The notes under the pieces: generated by a model | Seen by the model: the letters and a program-made list of their open reading frames with translations, nothing else | What the model was told of the DNA's origin: nothing | The model's database searches: none | In this document: piece by piece, positions 16,970 to 25,466 of the stretch | Layout: each line of letters opens with the position of its first letter | Position numbering within the stretch: the first letter of the stretch is position 1 | Made by a program: the position numbers and the translations under genes | Source of the DNA: Rhodobiaceae bacterium | Lineage (GTDB): Bacteria; Pseudomonadota; Alphaproteobacteria; Parvibaculales; Parvibaculaceae | DNA: 64,000 nucleotides | Reading direction: 5' to 3' | Assembly (NCBI GenBank): GCA_003330885.1 | Contig: CP030277.1 | Coordinates: forward strand, 2,716,001 to 2,780,000

Positions 16970-18355
16970 CTACCGAACACCCAATTGACGAATGGTTGCG
17001 GGTGTATACCGGTCGAGGCTGAGTTCAGAGGCATCGTAGTTGATCGGGCCTTCTTCACTTCGTAGACCACCAGCAAGATAGCGCCCGGCATTCAGGTCGT
17101 AGACGACATCGCCAGCGCCATTGCAAAGAGGATGGTCATAAGCGACCGATGCCCACCGCTCCTGCACACGCCACAACTCACCACGACCGTCATAGAGAGT
17201 GGTCGCAGCAATCGCCCAGCCATCTTCATCCAGCGCCATTTGACGGCGTGAATAGACATGGCGTGTTTGTGCCTTGAGATCCGCCTGAATCTCCCAGACA
17301 CGACGACGCTCATAGCGCACCAGATCTGGGTCTGGGTGGCCCGGCTGTACAATGTCAGTGTATTTCACACCTGTCTGCTGAACCTTGTAGTTGTTTGCGG
17401 CGATGAAAACTTCGCGCTTGCCAAGCACAGTCCAGTTGTACCGGTCAGGTGCTCCGTTATACATGTCGAAACTGTCTGACGTGGACAGGCCGTCTGAGTT
17501 CGTACCGGGATTGTCATAAGAAATATTCGGTGCGCGACGAACCCGCCTGGTACCAGGGCTGTACTGCCAGGCACGGCGCGCGCCGATGGCTTGGTTCAGT
17601 GTTTCATGAACCAACAACACGCTGCCAGCACTGCGAGCTGGCGCGACCGTGTTGAAGATGATGTAGACTGATACATTGTCCAGCTCCTCGGTCTTCGTCA
17701 CGGCTGGGTTGGAATAGTTGATAATCGTATCGGTTTGCACAACCAGTGGCGTAAACGAACCATCCCGCGTTGGCGCCGCATTCACCGTTTGAGCCGCAAT
17801 CTTAAAAGCGCGATAGGTGAGTGTGTGGTTCCAAATGATTTCCAAGGCGTTGTTGGGGATCGGGAATGGTGTTGTACGCACAGCGTCCACCACACCGTTT
17901 CCATCATCCGCGAGGCGACCCGTAACCGCGTTTTGCCTCGCTTGAGCATAGGCACTGTCCGGGTTCGCGCAGGTCCGACGGGTCTGATAGACGTTCATCT
18001 TATAGCTTGGATAGGTCTGCAGCATCGCCACCTGCCCAGGCGTCAGATTTGCCTCATGTTGAGCGTAGTTCGTCCCATCGATCGTAAGCTGCACCTGATC
18101 AGCAGCGAACGGATCGAGATAATGCTCTCCGGCACGGTAGCCAAGCCCAGCAGGCGGAGCAGTCAAGCCACCAGTCCAAGCTGGAATTGACCCATCACTA
18201 TTTCCCGCTTTTTCCGCACCTGTCGGCGTCAGGTCCTGACCGAGCCGGTTGGCGACTGATTCCGGAACCGCCGCCAGCGCAGACACACTCACCAATGCGG
18301 CGAGCGCTCCACCAGCCAGCGCGGCCTGCGTTCCTCTTAATAGTCCTGTTCTCAT
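16970..18355 (-). CDS. DUF1329 domain exported protein
   Basis: This 461-residue protein has a signal peptide (residues 1 to about 29, ending SALAA) followed by the DUF1329 signature: NRLGQDLTPTGAEKAGN, DGSIPAWTGG and PYSSKM-like NVYQTRRTC segments. Members are envelope proteins, often induced with hydrocarbon or lipid use; a LolA/LolB-like lipid-binding fold has been proposed for the family. A frame from 18400 exists, but AGGAG seven bases before ATG 18355 and the signal peptide decide the start. It is divergent from an HxlR regulator, which probably controls it through the repeats at 18409-18442. Confidence 0.87.
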   Translation of the reverse strand: MRTGLLRGTQAALAGGALAALVSVSALAAVPESVANRLGQDLTPTGAEKAGNSDGSIPAWTGGLTAPPAGLGYRAGEHYLDPFAADQVQLTIDGTNYAQHEANLTPGQVAMLQTYPSYKMNVYQTRRTCANPDSAYAQARQNAVTGRLADDGNGVVDAVRTTPFPIPNNALEIIWNHTLTYRAFKIAAQTVNAAPTRDGSFTPLVVQTDTIINYSNPAVTKTEELDNVSVYIIFNTVAPARSAGSVLLVHETLNQAIGARRAWQYSPGTRRVRRAPNISYDNPGTNSDGLSTSDSFDMYNGAPDRYNWTVLGKREVFIAANNYKVQQTGVKYTDIVQPGHPDPDLVRYERRRVWEIQADLKAQTRHVYSRRQMALDEDGWAIAATTLYDGRGELWRVQERWASVAYDHPLCNGAGDVVYDLNAGRYLAGGLRSEEGPINYDASELSLDRYTPATIRQLGVR

Positions 18356-18408
18356 TTCAAACTCCTGGGCTTTGCCCGATTTCCTCATCAGATGCGCCAC
18401 ATTCTTCT

Positions 18409-18442
18409 AGTTACTTGTTATTTGCAAGTTACTATTTTGCAA
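18409..18442. promoter_or_regulatory. Candidate HxlR operator
   Basis: Two direct copies of AGTTACT (18409-18415 and 18427-18433) are spaced 18 bases apart, each followed by a TTTGCA element. The inner part is also an inverted repeat, ACTTG-(7)-CAAGT (413-417 and 425-429 of the 18 kb block). It lies between the divergent DUF1329 and hxlR-type genes, 54 bases from the DUF1329 start. Winged-helix HxlR dimers bind short repeated elements of this sort; the assignment is inference. Confidence 0.45.
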
Positions 18443-18506
18443 GGTTCCAGACCAGATGCCCATCTGCGCTATCCACTTGCGGAACGAAAGTTGCTAAACT
18501 CAGCCC

Positions 18507-19091
18507 ATGAGGGAACCTGATGGGGAGCCGGGGCACCCGAGCACCGGCAAAAAGGCGAGCGCTGATAAAGCGCGTGCCAGATCGAAATATGATGAGAGCG
18601 CCGCGTGCCCAATTGCGGCGACGGTGTCTGTGCTCGGCGACCGCTGGAGCATCTTGATCCTTCGCGATCTGTTGCTGGGCCTTCGCCGGTTCGACGAATT
18701 GGTGAAATCCTTGGGGATCGCGACAAACATTCTGACCGATCGGTTGAACAAACTCTCGGCGGAAGGATTGCTCGCCCGCAGGGCTTACCAGTCCAATCCG
18801 CCGCGCCATGAATATGAGCCAACCGAAGCCGGAGAAGCCTACCGGCAGGTAATTTTCGCTATGGCCGAGTGGGGCAAGACCTGGCGAATGGAGCCCAGTG
18901 GTCGGACACCCGTGCAATATGTCAGCGACCGCACCGGCAATCCGGTCACGATGCGTCTCATTGATGAAAAAACCGGCGAGGAGACGCCGTTCTGCGAAAC
19001 CACCGGCATATTGACCGAGTGGGCCAATGAAATGGCCGAGTGGCGTATTGCTACCGCCAACGCGCACGCAGAAAAACCGAAAAAGACCTGA
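18507..19091 (+). CDS. HxlR-family transcriptional regulator
   Basis: This 194-residue winged-helix regulator shows the HxlR core at about 30-125: CPIAATVSVLGDRWSILILRDLLLG, FDELVKSLGIATNILTDRL and YEPTEAG. The cysteine before the first helix is where redox- or quinone-sensing members carry theirs. The protein is longer than the usual 110-130 residues; the last 70 residues (TPVQYVSDRTGNPVTMRLIDE) look like a small ligand-binding extension. It is divergent from DUF1329, with candidate operator repeats in between. No strong ribosome-binding site is visible. Confidence 0.88.
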   Translation: MREPDGEPGHPSTGKKASADKARARSKYDESAACPIAATVSVLGDRWSILILRDLLLGLRRFDELVKSLGIATNILTDRLNKLSAEGLLARRAYQSNPPRHEYEPTEAGEAYRQVIFAMAEWGKTWRMEPSGRTPVQYVSDRTGNPVTMRLIDEKTGEETPFCETTGILTEWANEMAEWRIATANAHAEKPKKT

Positions 19092-19141
19092 CGAAGTTTC
19101 AACGCCACTGCCACTCTCTTGGACCTGTGAGAGATTGCTCA

Positions 19142-19846
19142 TCAGACCCCGGCCTTCTGCTTGTGAACCCTATCAGCAACCGTCGGCCCAGACACCACTC
19201 GCTGCACTAGACCAAGATCTACTGCCTGTCTGCTGGAAAGAAGCCAATCGCCAAAGCCGGGCATCTGGTCATAAATCGACAAGTCTGTGCCCAAATCAAT
19301 CATCGCTTCGATCAATGACACGGTGCCCCAGACACTGCCGACGCGTGCATGATTAGGGTCATCGGATACCTGCACGGCGTAATGAAGAAGAAACAGCGCA
19401 TCCTCTCCCGCCGTCCGTTCAACACCACCCTGATAGATAACAGTGCAGGCGCTGAAACATTTAGCGCCCGACGCGACGTGCGTGCGCGATCCCGCGTCCC
19501 TGAGTCGGCGCGCGATATCGATCGACGATTGGACATCTCCCCCCACGCTGTCGAGTTCGACAAAAGCAAGCTCGGCGTCTGACATGGCAAGAACACGCCC
19601 GGCCACAACCGGCGTGATCATTTCATCAATGGTCAAGGTCGCTTCTCTGGACCGAACTGCCCGCACGCTGTTTTCCATCAACGCAGAAAACAACAGGCCA
19701 CCTTGAGCGACGGGCGCAGCAAAGAAAGACACTGGCTTGCCGACGGCAGAAGTGACAGGGGCTCGACTGATAACCAACAAAACACTCGCGACAAGAACAG
19801 TAAAAGCAAGACCAAGAAGGCCCAACAAACGTGTATTCATTGTCAT
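19142..19846 (-). CDS. ClpP/crotonase-like membrane-anchored protein, putative serine protease
   Basis: This 234-residue protein starts with a transmembrane helix (residues 5-25). The remainder resembles the periplasmic ClpP-like family: LDSVGGDVQSSIDIARRLRD, then VASGAKCFSACTVIYQGG with the putative catalytic serine in the CxSACT motif, and a histidine in ALFLLHYAV. The family is often annotated as hypothetical or signal-peptide-peptidase-like. GGAGG six bases before ATG 19846 decides the start over the longer frame at 19873. It is convergent with the HxlR gene. Confidence 0.75.
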   Translation of the reverse strand: MTMNTRLLGLLGLAFTVLVASVLLVISRAPVTSAVGKPVSFFAAPVAQGGLLFSALMENSVRAVRSREATLTIDEMITPVVAGRVLAMSDAELAFVELDSVGGDVQSSIDIARRLRDAGSRTHVASGAKCFSACTVIYQGGVERTAGEDALFLLHYAVQVSDDPNHARVGSVWGTVSLIEAMIDLGTDLSIYDQMPGFGDWLLSSRQAVDLGLVQRVVSGPTVADRVHKQKAGV

Positions 19847-19930
19847 AATTGCCTCCGCACCTCTGATACCCAATTCACTTTCGACAACAAGCTAGTGAGA
19901 GATGGGGAAAAGAAGTGAAGCTTCAACGGC

Positions 19931-19958
19931 AAAGCCCGGCGCATTACTGCACCGGGCT
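19931..19958 (-). terminator. Probable terminator of ald
   Basis: Arms AGCCCGG (19933-19939) and CCGGGCT (19952-19958) close a 12-base loop. On the minus strand the hairpin is followed by TTT. It lies 35 bases past the alanine dehydrogenase stop. Confidence 0.6.
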
Positions 19959-19992
19959 GTTCCAATTTCCGAGACTGGTTGAGAAGAAAATA

Positions 19993-21111
19993 TTACGCAG
20001 CGATCACACTGGCAGCATCGTGGAACTTTTCGCCCAACGCGGAGGCAACTGCCTCATAAGTAACCGCACCATGATGAACATTAAGGCCAGCTAACAGATG
20101 TGGATCTTCAGCGAGGGCCTGACGGTACCCCTTGTTCGCAAGTGCCAGCATGAAGGGAAGGGTCGCATTGTTAAGCGCAAAGGTGGATGTCCGCGCAACC
20201 GCACCTGGCATGTTCGCCACACAATAATGGACCACATCATCGACAAGATAAGTTGGTTCCGCATGAGTCGTTGGGCGCGAGGTCGCGAAGCACCCACCTT
20301 GGTCGATTGAAATATCAACAAGTACGGCACCCCGTTTCATGTTCGAAATCATATCCCGCGAAACAAGCTGCGGAGCGGCGGCACCTGGAACAAGCACGGC
20401 GCCGACAACAAGATCTGCGCTCAGGACGTGCTCCTCAATGGCGTCGACTGTCGAGAAGATTGTGTTGAGTTTCGGACCAAACTGCATGTCCAGCTCATAG
20501 AGGCGGTCGAGATTGATATCGATGATCGTGACATGCGCCTCAAGACCCATGGCCATCCGCGCCGCATTGGTTCCAGCCACGCCGCCGCCGATAACAACCA
20601 CTTTAGCGGCGGGAACCCCCGGCACACCGCCGAGCAACTGACCGCGTCCGCCCTGCTCCATTTCAAGGCAGTGGGCACCCGCCTGAATCGACATACGACC
20701 GGCAACCTCACTCATCGGCGCCAACAGAGGTAAGCCTCCATTGCGATCGGTCACGGTTTCATAGGCAATTGCAACACACCCGGAGTCCATAAGGGCCTTT
20801 GCCTGATCGGGGTCCGGAGCGAGATGAAGATAGGTGAAGAGGATCTGACCTTCCCGTAGCCTCTCGCACTCGCTAAGCTGTGGTTCTTTAACTTTCACGA
20901 TCATGTCTGCGGACGCAAACACGTCTGGCGCATCGGCAGCAATTTCCGCTCCCGCAGCAATATAGGATTCATCAGGTAAACCGATTGCCAGCCCGGCGTT
21001 AGTTTCAACAACAACCTGATGCCCATTATGAACCGCCTCTCGAACACTGGCAGGCGTCATACCAACACGATACTCGTGTACCTTGATTTCCTTTGGAACC
21101 CCGATCCGCAT
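19993..21111 (-). CDS. ald: Alanine dehydrogenase
   Basis: Ald interconverts L-alanine and pyruvate plus ammonia with NAD. The 372-residue protein begins MRIGVPKEIKVHEYRVGMTP, as typical Ald proteins do. The dinucleotide-binding site is VVVIGGGVAGTNAARMAMG, and the substrate-side segments QILFTYLHLAPD and GAVLVPGAAAPQLV are conserved. The frame extends to 21249, but GGAGAG before ATG 21111 and the family N-terminus decide the start. It is divergent from the Nudix gene; the AT-rich gap at 21236-21275 is the likely promoter region. Confidence 0.94.
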   Translation of the reverse strand: MRIGVPKEIKVHEYRVGMTPASVREAVHNGHQVVVETNAGLAIGLPDESYIAAGAEIAADAPDVFASADMIVKVKEPQLSECERLREGQILFTYLHLAPDPDQAKALMDSGCVAIAYETVTDRNGGLPLLAPMSEVAGRMSIQAGAHCLEMEQGGRGQLLGGVPGVPAAKVVVIGGGVAGTNAARMAMGLEAHVTIIDINLDRLYELDMQFGPKLNTIFSTVDAIEEHVLSADLVVGAVLVPGAAAPQLVSRDMISNMKRGAVLVDISIDQGGCFATSRPTTHAEPTYLVDDVVHYCVANMPGAVARTSTFALNNATLPFMLALANKGYRQALAEDPHLLAGLNVHHGAVTYEAVASALGEKFHDAASVIAA

Positions 21112-21290
21112 ATCTTGCTCTCCACTAGCTCGGGCGTTTTCCTCTACGCCCATCTCTCTCCTTATGCGCAAGAAAGTGTAGAGTGGCCTGATCAGGACGC
21201 AATCCACGGGCTCCTTGGTTGCACTCAGGTCGTTCGATATATTAAACATGTATACTGAATAAATAGCACAAAGAAATTGGCTGAAAGTTC

Positions 21291-21905
21291 ATGAAATACA
21301 GCGAAGAACTAAAAGACCGGGTCATTCGGCATTTGGCCCAATTCAGCCGGCTGGAAGATTCAGCAGAAGATCTTAAACGGGCGGCGGTCGCCATTGTCAT
21401 AGCCCCAGACAATCATAGTGCATCCTTTTTGCTGACACGGCGCGCCTCAAAACTAAATAGCCATGCCGGTCAATGGGCCCTGCCTGGCGGACGTCTGGAT
21501 ACCGGAGAGACCGTCGAAGAAGCAGCACTTCGTGAACTGCATGAAGAAGTGGGCCTGCCTGAGCAAGACATCACACTTCTCGGCAGGCTTGATGATTATG
21601 CGACTCGCTCCGGCTATCTCATTTCACCGGTTGTGATGTGGGCATCACCTGATATTCGTCCAGTCCTGAACCCGGACGAAGTCGCGTCCCTGCATTACAT
21701 CCCGCTAAGTGAGCTGCAAGAACAAGACGCGGCCGAGTTCATTACGATCCCCGAAAGCGATCGCCCCGTGATCAGACTTCGTTTCCAAAACAGCCAGGTT
21801 CACGCGCCGACCGCCGCTGTCATTCATCAGTTTAACGAAGTCGCCATCCATGGCCGTCCCACCCGCGTCGCCCACCTTGAACAACCGGTATTTGCCTGGA
21901 AATAG
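21291..21905 (+). CDS. Nudix hydrolase, CoA pyrophosphatase type
   Basis: This 204-residue Nudix enzyme probably cleaves CoA or CoA derivatives to phosphopantetheine and adenosine 3',5'-bisphosphate. The Nudix box is complete: GRLDTGETVEEAALRELHEE followed by VGL. Just before it, LLTRRASKLNSHAGQWALPG fits the CoA-Nudix signature. The weak ribosome-binding site leaves the exact start a little open. In a window full of acyl-CoA enzymes, a CoA-turnover role is coherent but unproven. Confidence 0.88.
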   Translation: MKYSEELKDRVIRHLAQFSRLEDSAEDLKRAAVAIVIAPDNHSASFLLTRRASKLNSHAGQWALPGGRLDTGETVEEAALRELHEEVGLPEQDITLLGRLDDYATRSGYLISPVVMWASPDIRPVLNPDEVASLHYIPLSELQEQDAAEFITIPESDRPVIRLRFQNSQVHAPTAAVIHQFNEVAIHGRPTRVAHLEQPVFAWK

Positions 21906-21912
21906 AGCGCGA

Positions 21913-22116
21913 TCATGCGGCGATGGGCATCCTTGCCCAGGCCCGTTCATGAAAGAAAAAGACCACGGTGTTTACCGCAGGCTCAATGAGGGCCACGCCT
22001 GTCGCGATAGCGACGGAGCCAGTTAAGGCATAGGTCACGCCAAACCCCACACCAAAGTGGAGCGCCGCAAAAGTCCCTGTTTTAGCCAAATCACGCACAT
22101 TTTCCGGGTTACGCAT
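21913..22116 (-). CDS. DUF2061 small membrane protein
   Basis: This 67-residue protein has two hydrophobic helices and the DUF2061 ending: TYALTGSVAIATGVALIEP, then VVFFFHERAW. The function is unknown. GAGGAG eight bases before ATG 22116 decides the start; the longer frame at 22137 lacks a site. It converges on the Nudix gene with a seven-base gap. Confidence 0.8.
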   Translation of the reverse strand: MRNPENVRDLAKTGTFAALHFGVGFGVTYALTGSVAIATGVALIEPAVNTVVFFFHERAWARMPIAA

Positions 22117-22504
22117 CTGAAATCTCCTCAATCTCATATATTAGAATAATAATAAGAATGAATATTAATTTCAAGCTCTTTTTGCCCCCCAGAAGATGCG
22201 AGACAACCAATAAATCCTTCCGGCGCGATAGCCCCCTATTACCTTGAATTTAGCAACCAGCTGCCACAGAGGAATGCAGGACCGCTCAAAACTGCCTTAT
22301 CCAAATGCAATTTTAGAGCCTCCAAGCCGAGTAGAGACTTGCCCGTCCATAATGCTAAACACTTTGGACCCCTAACTTCTTGCACTCTGTGTCAAAGGGA
22401 TGAACACTTCTTGTCGCAGATCATTGGTGGCAGATGGTTTGCTGGTGAGACATGCTGTGCATGTTTTAGGGGGTAGTTTTTTATCTCGATCGGAGGATCA
22501 ATCG
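22117..22504. other. Intergenic region between DUF2061 and potD
   Basis: No credible gene is seen. The left part (22138-22175) is AT-rich and is the likely promoter of the DUF2061 gene. A potD frame runs back to 22400 but has no signal-peptide logic before 22505. A perfect inverted repeat sits at 22450-22464. No recognised riboswitch fold is apparent by eye. Confidence 0.5.
22450..22464. promoter_or_regulatory. Perfect palindrome upstream of potD
   Basis: ACATGC-TGT-GCATGT has six-base arms and a three-base centre. It ends 40 bases before the potD ATG, followed by a G-run and a T-run. It could be an operator or a small leader hairpin. No regulator gene adjoins the potD end. Confidence 0.35.
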
Positions 22505-23602
22505 ATGAAACGCAATAGAGGGATGGCCGGGCTGCTTCAAGCTTTGTCGCGCCGTCAAATGATGCAAGGGGCAGCGGCTGTAGGCTTTACCGTTTCTTCA
22601 ATGCCGACTTTTGCCAACGCAGCAGAAGAAAAGAAGCTCAGCTTTTACAACTGGGACACTTACATTGGTGAAACGACACTTGATGACTTTAAGGCCGCAA
22701 CCGGCATTGAAGTCACCATGGACCTGTTCGCAGACAATGATGAGCTTTTCGCAAAATTACGCGAAGGCAATCCTGGCTATGACGTAATTGTACCGTCAAA
22801 CGACTATGTCGCCCGCATGGCAGCAGCCGGCATGCTTGAAGAGCTTGATCACTCAAAAATTCCAAACCTTTCCCACCTCTATCCGCGGTTCCTAGGGGAT
22901 GATGTCGCCTTTGACCCAGGTCGGAAATACTCCCTGCCATATATGTGGGGCACCATCGGAATCGGCTACAGAAAATCCAAGGTGACAACGCCGCCAGACA
23001 GCTGGGCAGTGCTTTACGATTCCGATGAATATGCTGGCAAGATCTCAATCATGTCCGATTGCGGAACCATGATCCAGATGGCTCTGCGCTACCTCGGACA
23101 TTCCATCAACTCACAGGATGACGCGGAACTTGCAGCAGCTGAAGCACTGATCACCAAACAGAAGCAGCACATCAAAGCGTTCCATGAAGACAATGGACAG
23201 GATCTGCTCGCATCCGGTGAAGTTGATATCGTCATGGAGTGGAATGGCGACATTGCTCAGCTGATGAGCGAAGACGATGACATCGGCTATGTGGTTCCTA
23301 AAGAAGGCGGCCTTGTGTGGGAAGATACGCTCGCGATACCAAAAGGCGCGCCACATCCAGAGAATGCACATGCCTTTATCAATTATGTGTATGAGCCGGA
23401 AGTGAACACGCTCATCGCGGAATACATTGAATACGCAACGCCGAACAAGACGGCAGCAGAATCAATGGATGACAGCTACAGCAAGAACCCAGCTATCTTC
23501 CCGCCAGAAGATGTTCTGGCTAAATCAGAAAGCTCTCTCTATCTCGGCGAAGATCACAACGCCAAGCTAGACGAAATGTGCACCCGCATCTTTGCGGCGT
23601 AA
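22505..23602 (+). CDS. potD: Spermidine/putrescine ABC transporter substrate-binding protein
   Basis: PotD-type proteins capture polyamines in the periplasm. The 365-residue protein has a probable Tat signal: SRRQMMQ at 15-21, then a hydrophobic stretch and cleavage near FANA (residue 39). The mature part begins KLSFYNWDTYIGETTLDDF, typical of PotD/PotF, and contains YDVIVPSNDYVARM and PYMWGTIGIGY. CGGAGGATC precedes ATG 22505, deciding this over the longer frame. It heads potD-potB-potC-potA; a strong hairpin separates it from potB. Whether putrescine or spermidine is preferred cannot be read from sequence. Confidence 0.92.
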   Translation: MKRNRGMAGLLQALSRRQMMQGAAAVGFTVSSMPTFANAAEEKKLSFYNWDTYIGETTLDDFKAATGIEVTMDLFADNDELFAKLREGNPGYDVIVPSNDYVARMAAAGMLEELDHSKIPNLSHLYPRFLGDDVAFDPGRKYSLPYMWGTIGIGYRKSKVTTPPDSWAVLYDSDEYAGKISIMSDCGTMIQMALRYLGHSINSQDDAELAAAEALITKQKQHIKAFHEDNGQDLLASGEVDIVMEWNGDIAQLMSEDDDIGYVVPKEGGLVWEDTLAIPKGAPHPENAHAFINYVYEPEVNTLIAEYIEYATPNKTAAESMDDSYSKNPAIFPPEDVLAKSESSLYLGEDHNAKLDEMCTRIFAA

Positions 23603-23613
23603 CAAATAAAACC

Positions 23614-23651
23614 GGGCGGGAAGCCAAAAACTTCCCGCCCTCTTTCTTTCT
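23614..23651 (+). terminator. Intra-operon hairpin between potD and potB
   Basis: Perfect ten-base arms GGGCGGGAAG and CTTCCCGCCC (23614-23623 and 23631-23640) with a seven-base loop are followed by a T-rich tract (TCTTTCTTTCT). It lies 12 bases after potD and 42 before potB. It probably acts as a partial terminator or 3' stabiliser that keeps binding-protein mRNA in excess over permease mRNA. Confidence 0.75.
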
Positions 23652-23681
23652 GCCGTGTAGCTGTTGGGGACGCTTTTCACG

Positions 23682-24602
23682 ATGGACAATTGGCGTAAAT
23701 CACCTGGGGCATTCTGGGCCTCCTTCATTCCGCCAACCTTGTGGCTGCTCGCGTTTTTCCTGGCGCCGCTCTCCCTCATCTGGGCATTCAGTTTTGGTGT
23801 CAAAACAGGCATCACAGACATTGAGATTACCTGGACCTTCCAGCAATACGCCCGCGCACTTGAACCTCTTTATCTGGGCATTTTTGCAAAGTCACTTTGG
23901 ATGGCAGGTGTTACCACCTTTATCTGCCTCATCGTCGCCTTCCCCGTCGCCATCGCCATTGTGTTCGCGCCGCCAAAGGCTCGCATGTGGCTCTTGCTTC
24001 TGGTGATCCTCCCTTTCTGGACAAACCTGCTGATCCGCACCTACGCGTTGATCGCAGTGTTACGGACCCGCGGCCATGTGAACTTCACCCTGGAATGGGT
24101 ATGGGAAAACGCAAACGGATTTCTCGTCTTCATCGGCCTTGGCAACTTCAACCTGATAGGTGAACGATTTGAGCCGCTGGCTCTTCTCTACAACAACACA
24201 GCCGTTGTTGTTGGCCTTGTTTATGTCGCGCTCCCCTTCATGGTCCTGCCCCTTTATGCAGCGCTCGACAGGCTGGATCGCTCTTTCATTGAGGCGAGCC
24301 TGGATCTCGGCGCAGGACACATCCGGACATTCTGGTCGGTGGTCGTTCCCTTGGCGCTTCCAGGCATTGCGTCAGGCATCGTTATCACCTTCATTCCAAC
24401 ACTTGGCTCCTACCTGACACCGGACCTGCTGGGGGGCACTGACAGCCAGATGATTGCCAATGTCATCGAGCGTCAATTCAAGTCTGCCAATGACTGGCCA
24501 TTTGGGGCAGCCCTGAGCTTCCTTCTCATGTACGCGACCTTCTTCGGACTGGCGCTGAGAGCACTCCTAACCAAGCGCGAAGGCATGGGGGACCGGGTAT
24601 GA
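23682..24602 (+). CDS. potB: Polyamine ABC transporter permease PotB
   Basis: This is one of two inner-membrane permease subunits. The 306-residue protein has about six transmembrane helices and the binding-protein-dependent transport signature in EASLDLGAGHIRTFWSVVVPLALPG, which contacts the ATPase. GSYLTPDLLGGTDSQMIANV is characteristic of PotB. A TTG at 23664 opens the frame, but ATG 23682 follows TTGGGGA and starts the conserved protein. The stop overlaps potC (ATGA at 24599). Confidence 0.92.
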   Translation: MDNWRKSPGAFWASFIPPTLWLLAFFLAPLSLIWAFSFGVKTGITDIEITWTFQQYARALEPLYLGIFAKSLWMAGVTTFICLIVAFPVAIAIVFAPPKARMWLLLLVILPFWTNLLIRTYALIAVLRTRGHVNFTLEWVWENANGFLVFIGLGNFNLIGERFEPLALLYNNTAVVVGLVYVALPFMVLPLYAALDRLDRSFIEASLDLGAGHIRTFWSVVVPLALPGIASGIVITFIPTLGSYLTPDLLGGTDSQMIANVIERQFKSANDWPFGAALSFLLMYATFFGLALRALLTKREGMGDRV

Positions 24603-25465
24603 GCGCCCTCGGAACCTTACTCAGCCGAAAAGGCAAAACTGAAATCGGGCCGCTGGAGTACCATCGTCGTCTCTGGCTGCGCGTCACTGTGGCTCTCACA
24701 TTGATCTTCCTCTACATGCCGATCCTCACGCTGATCGCATTCAGCTTCAATGACAGCAAGCGCAATGTTGTCTGGAGGGGGTTCACCTTCAAATATTACG
24801 AAAAGGCGATGAACAATTCAGAGTTGATCGAAGCCTTCGTCAACTCGTTGACCATCGCGTTCGTAAGCACCATTGTCAGCGTCATCCTGGGCGCCCTCAC
24901 CGCCTATGTGTTGTGGAGGTTTCGTTTCCCCTTCCGCGCAGCCTACGAAGGAGCCATGGCGCTCCCTGTTGTCATCCCGGAGATCTGTATGGGCGTGGCA
25001 CTGATGGTGTTCTTCCTGCGCACCGGCTTCAATACCGGCGGCTGGGTCTGGCCTTTCAACCTGTCAGCCATCACCATCGCCCATATTGCCTTCAGCTTCC
25101 CCTTTGCGGCGATTGTCATTCGCGCCAGACTTGAGAGCTTCAATACCGAGCTGTCGGAGAGCGCGAAAGATCTAGGAGCGACCGAGTTCCAGGTCTTTAA
25201 AGACATAATCGTGCCTCACATGAAACCGGGACTGATTGCAGGCGCTCTGCTTGCGTTCACGCTGTCGCTGGACGATTTTGTCATTACTTTCTTTACCTCG
25301 GGGCCAAATACACTCACCTTCCCAGTGAAAATCTATTCCATGGTCCGTTTCTCCGTAACGCCTGAGGTAAATGCCGCCTCAACCATTCTCATCGTAATCA
25401 CGGTGCTCATTACCGCCCTGGCGCTCCGGCTCCAGAACCGAAACAACATGTTGCAAGCAGGTTGA
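24599..25465 (+). CDS. potC: Polyamine ABC transporter permease PotC
   Basis: This second permease subunit has 288 residues and about six helices. The coupling loop is SESAKDLGATEFQVFKDIIVP, and LAFTLSLDDFVITFFTSGP is the PotC hallmark. The N-terminal 30 residues are charged and cytoplasmic. It overlaps potB by four bases and is followed one base later by potA. Confidence 0.92.
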   Translation: MSALGTLLSRKGKTEIGPLEYHRRLWLRVTVALTLIFLYMPILTLIAFSFNDSKRNVVWRGFTFKYYEKAMNNSELIEAFVNSLTIAFVSTIVSVILGALTAYVLWRFRFPFRAAYEGAMALPVVIPEICMGVALMVFFLRTGFNTGGWVWPFNLSAITIAHIAFSFPFAAIVIRARLESFNTELSESAKDLGATEFQVFKDIIVPHMKPGLIAGALLAFTLSLDDFVITFFTSGPNTLTFPVKIYSMVRFSVTPEVNAASTILIVITVLITALALRLQNRNNMLQAG

Positions 25466-25466
25466 T

